This document shows positions 44,234 through 53,150 of a DNA stretch of 64,000 nucleotides, one piece after another. The stretch's first letter is position 1, and each line of letters starts with the position of its first letter. The notes under the pieces were generated by a model, which saw only the letters and a list, made by a program, of their open reading frames with translations, searched no databases and was not told where the DNA came from. Source of the stretch: Janibacter cremeus (GTDB taxonomy: Bacteria; Actinomycetota; Actinomycetes; Actinomycetales; Dermatophilaceae); NCBI RefSeq assembly GCF_013409205.1, contig NZ_JACCAE010000001.1:2852001-2916000 (forward strand). Direction: 5' to 3'. The translations under genes and the position numbers were made by a program.

Positions 44234-44735
44234 GCCGCACACCGAGGCCGGCCGCCTGCTGGAGGGTCTGACTGCTCGGGGCTGGTCGCTCGGCACTGCC
44301 GAGTCGCTGACCGGGGGCCTCCTCGCGGCGACGTTCGTCGCGGTCGCCGGCGCATCGCAGGTCTTCCGCGGCTCCGTGGTGGCCTACGACCCTGGTGTGA
44401 AGATCGACGTTCTGGGTGTCCCGGCGGAGCTTGTCGAGCGCGTCGGCACGGTCGCCCAGGAGGTCGCCGCACAGATGGCCCTGGGCGCGCGCCGCGTGCT
44501 CGGGGTGGACGTCGCCCTGGCGACGACCGGGGTCGCCGGACCGGGCCCGAGCGAGGGCCACCCGGCCGGAACCGTGTGGCTGGCGTGCGCGGCTCCCACG
44601 GGAGTGACAACGCGCGTGTTGGCGTTGACCGGAGACCGGCCGCAGGTGCGTACCGATGCCGTCCTGGCCGCGCTCGTTCTCGGTCACGAGGTCGCCCTGT
44701 CTGCTGACGGTGGCCCGATGTACGGTGGAGCGTGA
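44223..44735 (+). CDS. cinA: CinA C-terminal domain nicotinamide-nucleotide amidase family protein
   Basis: This 170-residue stand-alone form of the CinA amidase domain deamidates NMN in characterised relatives. Key stretches are [34 protein letters not shown] and [20 protein letters not shown]. The usual ESCTGG cysteine is Leu here, as in several actinobacterial members. GTG 44223 overlaps pgsA by 11 nt. Confidence 0.9.
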   Translation: MATEPHTEAGRLLEGLTARGWSLGTAESLTGGLLAATFVAVAGASQVFRGSVVAYDPGVKIDVLGVPAELVERVGTVAQEVAAQMALGARRVLGVDVALATTGVAGPGPSEGHPAGTVWLACAAPTGVTTRVLALTGDRPQVRTDAVLAALVLGHEVALSADGGPMYGGA

Positions 44736-44761
44736 CGAAGGACATGAGGAGGTGGGCCCCG

Positions 44762-45061
44762 ATGGTGCTGTTGAGAGAAGAGCTCGGCGACGTGCTCCGC
44801 AGTGCCCGGCGTGCCCGGGGGAGCACCCTGCGGGACGTGTCCGCCAGGGCCTCGGTCTCCCTCGGCTACCTCAGCGAGGTCGAGCGCGGTGAGAAGGAAG
44901 CGAGCTCGGAGCTCGTCGCCTCCATCTGCCAGGCGCTGGACCTGCCGATGTCCGTCGTCTTCTCCGAGATCGCCCTGCGGGCCGACCGTGCCGAGCGTGC
45001 GAGTGCCCCGGTCGCACTACCCGTGGCCAACCGCGACGAGACGGTCGTCTCCGCAGCCTGA
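44762..45061 (+). CDS. clgR: ClgR-like helix-turn-helix transcriptional regulator
   Basis: This 99-residue XRE-family regulator shows [53 protein letters not shown] spread over a five-helix domain. ClgR activates clp protease and stress genes in actinobacteria and is itself degraded by Clp. A strong AGGAGG 9 nt before ATG 44762 matches the family N-terminus. GTG 44732, with TACGGT 5 nt upstream, is an alternative start. The last ~20 residues ([11 protein letters not shown]) end in hydrophobic residues that could act as a Clp degron. Confidence 0.88.
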   Translation: MVLLREELGDVLRSARRARGSTLRDVSARASVSLGYLSEVERGEKEASSELVASICQALDLPMSVVFSEIALRADRAERASAPVALPVANRDETVVSAA

Positions 45062-45076
45062 CCATCCGGTCGGGCC

Positions 45077-45928
45077 TCACTGACGACGGTGGCCCAAGGG
45101 CGGCTGATCCCGCCCGTCATCGGCGGGTGCCAGTCCCCCTTGGCAGCCGGGGCACGAGAAGAAGGCGCGTTCTTGTCCACCCACGGCCAATGGGGCCACC
45201 CGGATGGTCGAGCCGCACCGTCGGCACGGGCGAGCGACGCGACCGTGGACGAAGCTCCGGCGATCGGAGCGGCGCTCGCCGGTCGAGGACTGCATCGCCA
45301 GGTCGAAGCCGCGACCCATCAGTGCGTGTACCCGCTCCACGAGGGCGGTGAGCTCGGGGAGCGTGAGTTGCCCCACGGGTTGCCACGGGTGCAACCGTTG
45401 GGCGAAGAGCGCCTCGCTGGCCCAGAAGGTACCGACCCCCGCCAGGTTGCGTTGGTCGAGCAGAGCCGAGGCCAGCGTGTCGTTCGTAGCCGCGGACAGG
45501 CGCGCGACGGCGGCCGCCACGTCCCAGTCCGGGCCGAGCACATCGGGCCCGAGGTGCGCGACGAGCCGGTGCTCGTCCTCCCTGCGCACGAGGTCGACCT
45601 CCCCGAGGCGCAGGCCCAGGGTCGTCCACGACGCGGTCCCGAGGGCCACGCGTAGGTCCGCACGACGCAGGTACCGTATCGCCGCCGGTGAGTTGCTCGC
45701 CTCGATGCGCCAGGCCCCCTCCATCCGCAGGTGCGTGTGGAGGGTCCATCCGCTGTCGAAGCGGTGGAGCAGGTGCTTGCCCCGGGCGACGACCTCCTCG
45801 ACCCGTGCGTCGCGCACCGGGTCCTCCCCGGTGGTGCTCCAGCGTATGTCGACGAGCGTCAGCTGCGCCCCGGCGAGCGCCTGTCCCAGACGCTGCGCTG
45901 AGCGCCGGACGGTGTCACCCTCGGGCAC
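45077..45928 (-). CDS. nei: Fpg/Nei family DNA glycosylase
   Basis: This base-excision repair enzyme removes oxidised bases and nicks the strand. The 283 residues begin with the Pro2-Glu3 active site (PEGDTVRR). The product has the helix-two-turn-helix region (DQRNLAGVGTFWASEALF) and a C4 zinc finger (CRRCGSTIR...FSCPGCQ). This matches the actinobacterial Nei2-type, not Fpg. GTG 45928 comes 2 nt after the lhr stop, so the two are one transcript. The lhr-nei2 pairing is also known from mycobacteria. Confidence 0.9.
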   Translation of the reverse strand: MPEGDTVRRSAQRLGQALAGAQLTLVDIRWSTTGEDPVRDARVEEVVARGKHLLHRFDSGWTLHTHLRMEGAWRIEASNSPAAIRYLRRADLRVALGTASWTTLGLRLGEVDLVRREDEHRLVAHLGPDVLGPDWDVAAAVARLSAATNDTLASALLDQRNLAGVGTFWASEALFAQRLHPWQPVGQLTLPELTALVERVHALMGRGFDLAMQSSTGERRSDRRSFVHGRVARPCRRCGSTIRVAPLAVGGQERAFFSCPGCQGGLAPADDGRDQPPLGHRRQ

Positions 45929-45930
45929 GG

Positions 45931-48900
45931 TCAGCGACCCCCGGTCGGCCGCAGTCGCAACCCGCGCGGGGTCATCGTGAAGCCGGCGTCGGTCAGCGCG
46001 AGCGCGAGCGGATCGGTGGAGCCCAGAACCGGCGTGCCGTCGGCCTTGTGCACCGTGATCCGGCCGAGGGCACCACGGCGCACGGCATCGGCGAGCCCCT
46101 GCGCCGCAGTTCCCAGCACCCCCGGGTCATCACCCCAGGTCAGCAGGGTGCGACCTCCGCGCTCGACGTAGAGGACGATCTCCCCGTCCACGATGACGAC
46201 GAGTGCACCGGCCTTGCGCCCGGGCTGGTGCCCGGACCGGTCCGCAGAGCGCTCGGGCCACCGCAGGGCGGCTCCCCAGGCGTTGGCCGGGTCGGTGGCG
46301 GCGAGGACGAGCGCCTCCTGGCTCGCACGGGTCGACCGGACCTCGTCCACTGCGCCCGGCACGGCGAACTGGGACGCACCCAGCCCCTCGACGAAGTACC
46401 CGCGGCGCACCTGTCCGGCTTCTTCAGCCACGCTGAGCACCCGGTGGATCGCTGCGAATCCGCCCGTGACTTCCTCCGCGACGACGGCTCCGCGGGTGAC
46501 CACGCCATACCGGTCGAGCAGTCCCTCGGCGGCTGCGTGCACGCGGATCGTCGGATCGGTCTCGGCGGCGGGCAGGAGAGACCAGCGGCCGGCCACACGC
46601 GGCGGTCCGCTACGGCTCGGGACTCCTGACCTGCCCAGGCGGGGGCGACCCCCGTACCGGCTGCGACTCATCGGGCGACGGGGAGCGCGGTGCGCCGAGC
46701 GACCACCGGCGAGGAGGCCGCGGACCGGGGCCAGGGTGTCGCCGGTGACCAACCCACGGTGGACGAGGGACCACAGTGCGTCGGCCAGCTCGTCATCGGT
46801 CGCCGGACTCCGGGGCGAGCCGCCACCTGCGTGCTCGACCTCGGCTCGTGCGACCGCGTCGGCGATGTCCCGGAAGAAGTACGCACCCCCGCTTCCCAGC
46901 ACCGTGTGCACGGCCCGTTCCAGCTCGGTCAGGTCGTCACTCGTGGGCACGGGCAGGGTCGCCGCCGCCCCGTCCGCGAGGTGCAGGCTGACCCAGGCGT
47001 CGTCGCCGGGCAGCGGTCCGTGCCCGGCCCAGAGCACCTCACCGCTGCTCATGAGGTCGTCGAGCAACGGTGCGACCGGGTCGTCGACGCGCGCCGGCAG
47101 CACGAGCGCCTCGAGCGCACTGGCCGGGAGCAGGACACCGCTGAGCTGCTCGACGACGCGGAGCACGCCATCGCGCCCGCGCATCCTCCTCCCCATGCCT
47201 TGCCACGCCGTGAGGAAGCGAGCGTATTGCCGTGGCTCCACCGGCTCCACCTCGTGGCGGAGCGCCGCGAGCGAGCGCCGACGCAGGGTCCGCAGCACCT
47301 CGACATCACAGAACTCGCCACCTCGGCCCCCGCACTCGACCGGCAACAGGTCGCCCTCGGCGAGCCGCCCCGCGTGGACGAGCCGGCGCAGGGCATCGAC
47401 GGCGACGGCCCGGGAGATGCCGTAGTGCTCGGCGAGGTCCGTGGCGGCGAAGGGCACGTGCGTGCGGGCGTAGCGGGTGACGAGGCCGCCGAACGGGTCG
47501 GCGACGGGCTCGAGTGCGGTGCCCGGTAGACCAGCGGGAAGGGAGACACCGAGGGCGTCCCGCAGGCGGGCGGCGTCGTCGATACTCGCCCACCGCTCCT
47601 CGCCCGCGACCGGGACACGGATGACCTGGCGAGCCGCTTCGAGCGCGGCCAGGGCCGAACGAACGGACGGCTCATCGAGCTCGGGGACGCTGCGCTCGAC
47701 GAGAGCGGCGAGCCCCAGCGGGCCGAGGACCCGGACGAGGTCGGAGAGGTCATCAGCATCCCGCGCGGCACGCGCGGGCACGAGGTGCTGCAGCTCGGCC
47801 GCAGTGCGTTCCACGGCCCGGGGATCGAGCAGGTCGGCCAGGGAGAGCTGCTCACCGCGCCCGAGCAGGTCGGCCAGCAGCGTCGGGTCGAGGGTGAGGG
47901 CGGCAGCGCGCCGCTCGGCCAACGGCGAATCGCCCTCGTAGAGGAACTGCGCGACGTAGCCGAACATCAAGGACGTGGCGAAGGGGGAAGGCCGCGGGCT
48001 CTCGACGTCGACGAGCGTGACCCGTCGTCGCGTGATCGCGGTCATCAGCTCGGTCAGGGAGGGTACGTCGAAGACGTCCTGGACGCACTCACGCACTGCC
48101 TCGAGCACGATCGGGAAGTCGGAGTGCCCGCTGGCGACCTGCAGCAGGGAGGCAGCGCGCTGGCGCTGCTGCCACAACGGTTGGCGTTTGTCCGGACGTC
48201 GGCGGGGGAGCAGCAGGGCGCGGGCTGCGCACTCTCGGAACCGCGCCGCGAAGAGCGCCGAACCCCCGATCTCGTCGGTGACGAGGGTGTCGACGTCGGC
48301 CGGATCCAGGGTGATCAGGTCGAGCAGCTCGCTTGCGTGCAGCCCCGTCTCGTCCCCGAACTCCACATCCGGCAGACGCAGCATGATCCCGTCGTCACCG
48401 TGCATCGCCTGCACGTCGACGCCGAAGCGCTCGCGCATCCGCGCGGAGACCGCCAGCGCCCACGGCGCGTGCACCTGCGCGCCGAAGGGGGAGTGGACCG
48501 CCATCCGCCAGTCACCGATCTCGTCGCGGAAGCGCTCGACGACGATCGTGCGGTCATCGGGCAGCAGACCGGTCGCCTCGCGCTGCTCAGCGAGGTACTG
48601 CAGGAGGTTATCCGCCGCCCACGGGTCCAGCCCGGCCTCGGACAGGCGGGCGGTCGCCCCCTTCGCGTCCAGGCCGCAGACCTCACGGACGAAGGCGCCG
48701 ACGGCTCTGCCCAGCTCGGCCGGACGCCCGATCTGGTCGCCGTGCCAGAACGGCAGCTTGCCCGGCTGGCCCGGTGCCGGCGTGACGAGGACCTGGTCGT
48801 GGGTGATGTCCTCGATCCGCCAGCTGCTCGTGCCGAGGGTGAAGACGTCGCCGACACGTGACTCGTAGACCATCTCCTCGTCGAGCTCACCCACCCGACG

Positions 48901-50568
48901 ACCGGGACCGTCCCCGCTGGCGAGGAAGACGCCGTACAGGCCACGGTCGGGGATCGTGCCGCCGCTGGTCACCGCCAGCCGTTGTGCGCCACGGCGGCCG
49001 ACGACGGTGCCGGCGACCCGGTCCCAGGTGATGCGCGGGCGCAGCTCGGCGAAGTCCTCGGAGGGGTAGCGCCCGGCGAGCATGTCGAGGGTCGCGTGCA
49101 GCAGGCTCTCCGGCAGCGACGCGAAGGGGGCGGCCCGCCGCACCAGCTCGCCCACGTCATCGACCTGCCAGTCGTCGAGGGCACACATCGCCACGACCTG
49201 CTGGGCGAGGACGTCGAGCGGATTGGCCGGGACGCTCAGGGCCTCGATGGCGCCCTCGCGCATGCGCTCCACGACGACGGCGGACTGGACGAGATCGCCG
49301 CGGAACTTGGGGACGACGACGCCGTGGCTGACGGCGCCGACCTGGTGCCCGGCGCGGCCCACCCGTTGCAGGCCGGAGGCCACCGAGGGGGGTGACTCGA
49401 TCTGGATGACGAGATCGATCGCACCCATGTCGATGCCGAGCTCGAGGCTGGAGGTGGCGACGACGCAGGGCAGGCGCCCGGACTTCAGGTCCTCCTCGAT
49501 CTCGGCGCGTGCTTCCTTGCTCACCGAGCCGTGGTGGGCGCGGGCGAGGACCGCCGGCGCGCCTGCGTCGGACCCGGCCTGGGCCATCATCTCGGCCGGC
49601 GGACGACTCGGTGGCGGGGAATCCTCGGCCGGAGCGGTGCGTTCGTGCCAGATCTCGTTCAGCCGTCCGGTGAGGCGCTCGGCGACCCGACGCGAGTTGA
49701 CGAAGACGAGCGTCGTGCGGTGCTGCGAGACGAGGTCGACGACCCGCTCCTCGACGTGTGGCCAGATCGAGGTGCGCTGCGGCTCGCTCGCGGCAGCACC
49801 GCTGAGGTCCCCGGTGGACCCGCCGAGCTCGGTGAGGTCGGCGACGGGGACGACGACGTCGAGCTGCCACTGCTTGTGCGAGGTCGGCGCGACGATCTCG
49901 ACGGGACGACCGCCGGTGAGGAAGCGGCCGACCTCCTGAGTCGGTCGCACGGTGGCCGACAGCCCGATTCGCTGGGCAGGCCGGTCCAGCAGGGCATCGA
50001 GCCGCTCGAGTGAGAGTGCCAGGTGGGCGCCGCGCTTCGTGCCGGCCAGGGCGTGGATCTCGTCGACGATGACGGTCTCGACCCCCGCGAGCGCATCGCG
50101 CGCCCCGGAGGTGAGCATGAGGAAGAGCGACTCGGGGGTCGTGATGAGGACGTCGCTGGGGGCCTTGGCGAAGGCCCGGCGCTCTTTCGCCGGGGTGTCA
50201 CCGGAGCGCACGGAGACGCTGACCTCGGGGGCGGCCAGACCGAGGCGGTCGGCCGCGTGGCCGATGCCGACGAGCGGGGAGCGCAGGTTGCGCTCGACGT
50301 CGACTGCCAGGGCCTTCAGCGGGGAGATGTAGAGGACCCGGCAGCGCCGCAGCGGCTCCTGCGGACGTGGCTGCGAGGCGAGTCGGTCCAGCGCCCAGAG
50401 GAAGGCCGAGAGGGTCTTGCCCGAGCCGGTCGGGGCGACGACGAGTGCGTGGGAGCCGGCGCTGACCGCCCGCCACGCGCCCTCCTGCGCCGCGGTGGGC
50501 GCGGCGAAATTGCTCCCGAACCACGCAGCGGTGGCAGGGGAGAAGCGGTCGAGGACGTCGTCGGTCAT
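45931..50568 (-). CDS. lhr: Lhr-type ATP-dependent DNA helicase
   Basis: Lhr is a very large superfamily 2 helicase that unwinds RNA:DNA hybrids with 3'-5' polarity in mycobacteria. At 1545 residues this protein is the usual Lhr length. Walker A PTGSGKT is at 46-52, just after a Q-motif at Q28. DEIHALAG follows near 165 and motif VI near 395-405 (QRVGRAGHQ). A winged helix and the long Lhr C-terminal domain (sometimes a ring-forming secondary module) make up the rest. nei follows 2 nt downstream; a heptad-repeat protein gene lies 61 nt upstream. Confidence 0.94.
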   Translation of the reverse strand: MTDDVLDRFSPATAAWFGSNFAAPTAAQEGAWRAVSAGSHALVVAPTGSGKTLSAFLWALDRLASQPRPQEPLRRCRVLYISPLKALAVDVERNLRSPLVGIGHAADRLGLAAPEVSVSVRSGDTPAKERRAFAKAPSDVLITTPESLFLMLTSGARDALAGVETVIVDEIHALAGTKRGAHLALSLERLDALLDRPAQRIGLSATVRPTQEVGRFLTGGRPVEIVAPTSHKQWQLDVVVPVADLTELGGSTGDLSGAAASEPQRTSIWPHVEERVVDLVSQHRTTLVFVNSRRVAERLTGRLNEIWHERTAPAEDSPPPSRPPAEMMAQAGSDAGAPAVLARAHHGSVSKEARAEIEEDLKSGRLPCVVATSSLELGIDMGAIDLVIQIESPPSVASGLQRVGRAGHQVGAVSHGVVVPKFRGDLVQSAVVVERMREGAIEALSVPANPLDVLAQQVVAMCALDDWQVDDVGELVRRAAPFASLPESLLHATLDMLAGRYPSEDFAELRPRITWDRVAGTVVGRRGAQRLAVTSGGTIPDRGLYGVFLASGDGPGRRVGELDEEMVYESRVGDVFTLGTSSWRIEDITHDQVLVTPAPGQPGKLPFWHGDQIGRPAELGRAVGAFVREVCGLDAKGATARLSEAGLDPWAADNLLQYLAEQREATGLLPDDRTIVVERFRDEIGDWRMAVHSPFGAQVHAPWALAVSARMRERFGVDVQAMHGDDGIMLRLPDVEFGDETGLHASELLDLITLDPADVDTLVTDEIGGSALFAARFRECAARALLLPRRRPDKRQPLWQQRQRAASLLQVASGHSDFPIVLEAVRECVQDVFDVPSLTELMTAITRRRVTLVDVESPRPSPFATSLMFGYVAQFLYEGDSPLAERRAAALTLDPTLLADLLGRGEQLSLADLLDPRAVERTAAELQHLVPARAARDADDLSDLVRVLGPLGLAALVERSVPELDEPSVRSALAALEAARQVIRVPVAGEERWASIDDAARLRDALGVSLPAGLPGTALEPVADPFGGLVTRYARTHVPFAATDLAEHYGISRAVAVDALRRLVHAGRLAEGDLLPVECGGRGGEFCDVEVLRTLRRRSLAALRHEVEPVEPRQYARFLTAWQGMGRRMRGRDGVLRVVEQLSGVLLPASALEALVLPARVDDPVAPLLDDLMSSGEVLWAGHGPLPGDDAWVSLHLADGAAATLPVPTSDDLTELERAVHTVLGSGGAYFFRDIADAVARAEVEHAGGGSPRSPATDDELADALWSLVHRGLVTGDTLAPVRGLLAGGRSAHRAPRRPMSRSRYGGRPRLGRSGVPSRSGPPRVAGRWSLLPAAETDPTIRVHAAAEGLLDRYGVVTRGAVVAEEVTGGFAAIHRVLSVAEEAGQVRRGYFVEGLGASQFAVPGAVDEVRSTRASQEALVLAATDPANAWGAALRWPERSADRSGHQPGRKAGALVVIVDGEIVLYVERGGRTLLTWGDDPGVLGTAAQGLADAVRRGALGRITVHKADGTPVLGSTDPLALALTDAGFTMTPRGLRLRPTGGR

Positions 50569-50583
50569 GTCGGGGTCAGCCTG

Positions 50584-50619
50584 CCACCGACCGCCGACAG
50601 CGTCGCTGTCCCGCGGTGG
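50584..50619. terminator. Hairpin between the heptad-repeat gene and lhr
   Basis: GACAGC (50596-50601), loop GTC, GCTGTC (50605-50610) is flanked by CCACCG (50584-50589) and CGGTGG (50614-50619). It may attenuate transcription from the small gene into lhr. No T tract. Confidence 0.35.
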
Positions 50620-50629
50620 TCGAGCCGAC

Positions 50630-50920
50630 TCAGCGCCTCAGCAGGTCCAGCACCTGATCGAGCTTGCCGTCCACAGAGTTGACCTTGCCCTCGAGAGACT
50701 CGACCTTGCCGGTGAGCGAGTCGACCTTTGCCTCCAGCGAGGACGTGCGCTTCTCAAGAGAGGACATGCGTCCGTCGAGTGACCCGACGTCCTCGGTCAA
50801 CTCGTCGAAGCGGTTGGTGTGGCGCCGCTGGGTGTTCTGGATGTCAGCGATCATCGTGTAGACGGCAGAGATGTCGTTGTCGTGCTGACGCACCTTGCGT
50901 TCCAGATCGATCGCTGTCAT
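50630..50920 (-). CDS. Heptad-repeat coiled-coil protein
   Basis: This 96-residue protein is predicted almost wholly helical. Residues 44-92 are seven uninterrupted 7-residue repeats of the form (K/R)-V-x-S-L-x-G/K (for example KVDSLTG, KVESLEG, KVNSVDG). They give a continuous coiled coil with Val and Leu at core positions. The first 40 residues also have heptad character. It resembles tropomyosin-like actinobacterial hypothetical proteins; no function is assigned. ATG 50920 has TATCGT 6 nt upstream. It lies upstream of lhr on the same strand. Confidence 0.78.
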   Translation of the reverse strand: MTAIDLERKVRQHDNDISAVYTMIADIQNTQRRHTNRFDELTEDVGSLDGRMSSLEKRTSSLEAKVDSLTGKVESLEGKVNSVDGKLDQVLDLLRR

Positions 50921-50932
50921 GTCCCCACGATA
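50921..50932 (-). promoter_or_regulatory. Leaderless promoter -10 of the heptad-repeat gene
   Basis: On the minus strand TATCGT (50932-50927) stands 6 nt before ATG 50920. Confidence 0.5.
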
Positions 50933-51021
50933 GGCGCTCGGGTGCCGACACGCCGAGGTCTCGCGACCTTCCGGTGGACAACCTCCTGACGGGCCGGGCC
51001 GGAGAAGGACCAGCCCAACGG

Positions 51022-51558
51022 TCACCGGTGCTGGTCAGGCTCCAGACGTAGCGTCATCAACGTCGTCGCGAGCATGTCGTAGTGGCCGACGAGCAGGAGC
51101 AGCTCGATCGCCTCGCGCTCGGTGGTCATGCGCCGCAAGGCCGCCCACTGCTCGTCATCGAGGTCCTTGGCCCGCACGAGGGTTCGGGCGCTCTCGCGGA
51201 GCACTCGCTCGCGCGGGCTCAGCGACTCGACGACCTCGTCGGCGAGGATCCCCTCGATCTCGGTGGAGGTCAGGCCGGCGCGCCTTCCGAGCAGGCGGTG
51301 GTGCTCCCGCTCGTACTCGCACGCCCGCTGCGTCGCGACGGTGAGGATGACCATCTCCGACTCCCGACGCTGCAGCGAGCCGAAGGGCATCAGCCGACCG
51401 GCGAAGTGCAGCCAGCCGGTGAACAGCCCTTTGGTGCGGCCGAGGGTGGTGAAGATCGCCGGTGGCTCGGTGCCCGTGACCTTGCCTGCGGCCCGGGAGA
51501 ACCCCCAGCGGATCGGGCCGAGGTCCTTCAGGCCGCCCGGGGCGATCCGCGCAGTCAT
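51022..51558 (-). CDS. AhpD/carboxymuconolactone decarboxylase-like protein
   Basis: This 178-residue all-helical protein of the AhpD-like superfamily shows LGRTKGLFTGWLHFAGRLMPFGSLQRRESEMVILTVATQRACEYEREHH in outline. The usual CxxC pair is reduced to one Cys (RACEYE), so peroxidase-type chemistry is uncertain. The ATG overlaps the SDR stop by 4 nt, making a two-gene unit. SDR plus CMD-like pairs are frequent in catabolic islands of actinobacteria. The substrate is unknown. Confidence 0.82.
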   Translation of the reverse strand: MTARIAPGGLKDLGPIRWGFSRAAGKVTGTEPPAIFTTLGRTKGLFTGWLHFAGRLMPFGSLQRRESEMVILTVATQRACEYEREHHRLLGRRAGLTSTEIEGILADEVVESLSPRERVLRESARTLVRAKDLDDEQWAALRRMTTEREAIELLLLVGHYDMLATTLMTLRLEPDQHR

Positions 51559-52451
51559 GCCGACTCGCCCGACCCGAGCGTCGCGGGCCCGGTACTCGGC
51601 TGTTCGGTGGTGTAGCCGATCTGCTCCGTGCGGGCGATCTCGAGCGACTCCTCGAGATCGGGCAGGGGCTTGAGCTCGATGACCCGCTGTGCGACATGGC
51701 GCAGCGGCACGACCGGCGCGACCCAGGCCGGGGCAGTGATCCGCCGGCTGCGCCGGGCGATGCCGCGCTCGAGGGCGCGCAGGCCGGCCTCGATGGGCGC
51801 GACACCGCTGACGGTGCCACCGCCGGTGAGCTTCTCGCCGGCCTTGGTGGCGAAACCCCGCTCGGTCATGTCGGTCTCCAGCTCGGAGTAGTAGGCGACC
51901 CCGACCTTCGCCCCGCTCGGCCTGATCTCCTGGCGCAGCGTGTTGCCGATGGCCTCGACCGCGGCCTTGCTCGCGCTGTAGGCCCCCAGCAGGGGCACGT
52001 GCACGGCCCCGCCCAAGGACGCGGTGGCCAGGGCGTACCCGGACGGGTGGCTGATGTGCGGACCAGCGGCGCGCAGGGTGTAGAAGGTGCCGAGAGTGTT
52101 GACCCGCAGGTGGGCCTCCATCACGCCCGGCTGCCCGCCGATGAGCGGCAGCTGCTTGGCGATACCGGCATTGGCGATGACGACGTCGAGACCGCCGAGC
52201 TCGGTCACCAGATCCTCGACCGCCCGGTCCACGGCGCCCGGATCGGCGACGTCGCACTCACGCCATGGGGCGTTGTTGCGCGCGGCAACACCGGCGAGGA
52301 GGTCGGGCTCGAGGCCCATCACGGCCACGCGCGCCCCGTGGGCGGTCAGCAGGTCGGCGGTCGCGGCGCCGATGCCCCGGGCCGCGCCGGTGATCAGGAC
52401 GCGACGGCCACGCAGGGCGGGGGTGTACTTGGGCAGCGGATGGAGGCTCAT
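51555..52451 (-). CDS. Short-chain dehydrogenase/reductase
   Basis: This 298-residue NAD(P)-dependent oxidoreductase has the cofactor motif TGAARGIGAA, the DVAD acidic segment, NAGIA and the active-site YSASK. The catalytic Ser is in LATASLGG, so all elements are present. A C-terminal extension of about 40 residues beyond the Rossmann core is seen. The start ATG has TACCTT 6 nt upstream. It is coupled to the AhpD-like gene. Confidence 0.88.
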   Translation of the reverse strand: MSLHPLPKYTPALRGRRVLITGAARGIGAATADLLTAHGARVAVMGLEPDLLAGVAARNNAPWRECDVADPGAVDRAVEDLVTELGGLDVVIANAGIAKQLPLIGGQPGVMEAHLRVNTLGTFYTLRAAGPHISHPSGYALATASLGGAVHVPLLGAYSASKAAVEAIGNTLRQEIRPSGAKVGVAYYSELETDMTERGFATKAGEKLTGGGTVSGVAPIEAGLRALERGIARRSRRITAPAWVAPVVPLRHVAQRVIELKPLPDLEESLEIARTEQIGYTTEQPSTGPATLGSGESA

Positions 52452-52463
52452 TACTGGAAGGTA
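52452..52463 (-). promoter_or_regulatory. Leaderless promoter -10 of the SDR gene
   Basis: On the minus strand TACCTT (52463-52458) stands 6 nt before ATG 52451. Confidence 0.4.
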
Positions 52464-52490
52464 ACAACGAAGCCGGCTCCCCGCTACCTC

Positions 52491-53150
52491 TCAATCGCGC
52501 AGGCCGTGCACCAGCAACGCCAGGGCCGCCGTGTACGTCGAGAGGATGACGCCGTCGGCGACCATCCGCCGTCGGGGTGTGGTCGCGTACTGCTGGCCGA
52601 CGATGATCGCCGCGTCGGAGAGCAGGAAGAGGGCCCCGCCCAGGGCGACCCCGCGACGAGGCCGCGGTGGGCCCCCTTCGCCCATGGCCAGTGCCGACAT
52701 CGAGCCCAGGAGCACGCCGTACCCGCCCAGGACGGGGTCGGGGAGGCCGCCGCCGTCGGAGTCGAGCACTGCGAGCACGCCCATCACCCCTGCCGCAGCC
52801 GCCGACGGGACCGGTTGCGGCCGCGCACCGTCGCGCAGCAACGTGCGGATCAGCCCCACCTGCTGGACGGCGAAGGCGCTCGCGCCCAGCCGCATCTGCT
52901 GCCGGGAGGTCGCTCCCTCGGTCTGGCCCGAGCGGTACATGAACCAGTCGCCGACGAGGGAGCCGCCGAGCGCGGCGAGCAGTGTCGTCGTGCGTCCGCG
53001 CGGACGCGTCGACCGGGTCGCGGCGACGCCGGCCGCGAGCGTCGGGGCGAGAGCCAGCTTGCTGACCAGGTGGATACGGTCCCGTCCGGCCATCGCCGCC
53101 ACGGTTGTCGTCACCGCCGCGGGCACGTAGGCGAGCAGATCGGTTCTCAT
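52491..53150 (-). CDS. YhhN/TMEM86 family membrane protein (lysoplasmalogenase-like)
   Basis: This 219-residue protein has about eight hydrophobic helices. The YhhN pattern is LVSKLALAPTLAAGV near the start, then LLAALGGSLVGDWFMYR with the conserved GDxxL-type region and LFLLSDAAIIVGQ. Related proteins hydrolyse lysoplasmalogen; whether this organism has plasmalogens is not known. Its ATG overlaps the agmatine deiminase stop by 4 nt. Confidence 0.8.
   Translation of the reverse strand: MRTDLLAYVPAAVTTTVAAMAGRDRIHLVSKLALAPTLAAGVAATRSTRPRGRTTTLLAALGGSLVGDWFMYRSGQTEGATSRQQMRLGASAFAVQQVGLIRTLLRDGARPQPVPSAAAAGVMGVLAVLDSDGGGLPDPVLGGYGVLLGSMSALAMGEGGPPRPRRGVALGGALFLLSDAAIIVGQQYATTPRRRMVADGVILSTYTAALALLVHGLRD

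Noticed and set aside
44732..44761. GTG 44732 as the clgR start
   Set aside because: The -10-like TACGGT is 5 nt away instead of 6-7, while ATG 44762 has a strong AGGAGG and matches the family N-terminus. It is kept only as an alternative.
50920..50950. A second RecA-NDp-like promoter before the heptad-repeat gene (GTGTCGGCA then TATCGT)
   Set aside because: The spacing is 10 nt instead of 8 and the box deviates at several positions, so damage control of that gene is not supported.
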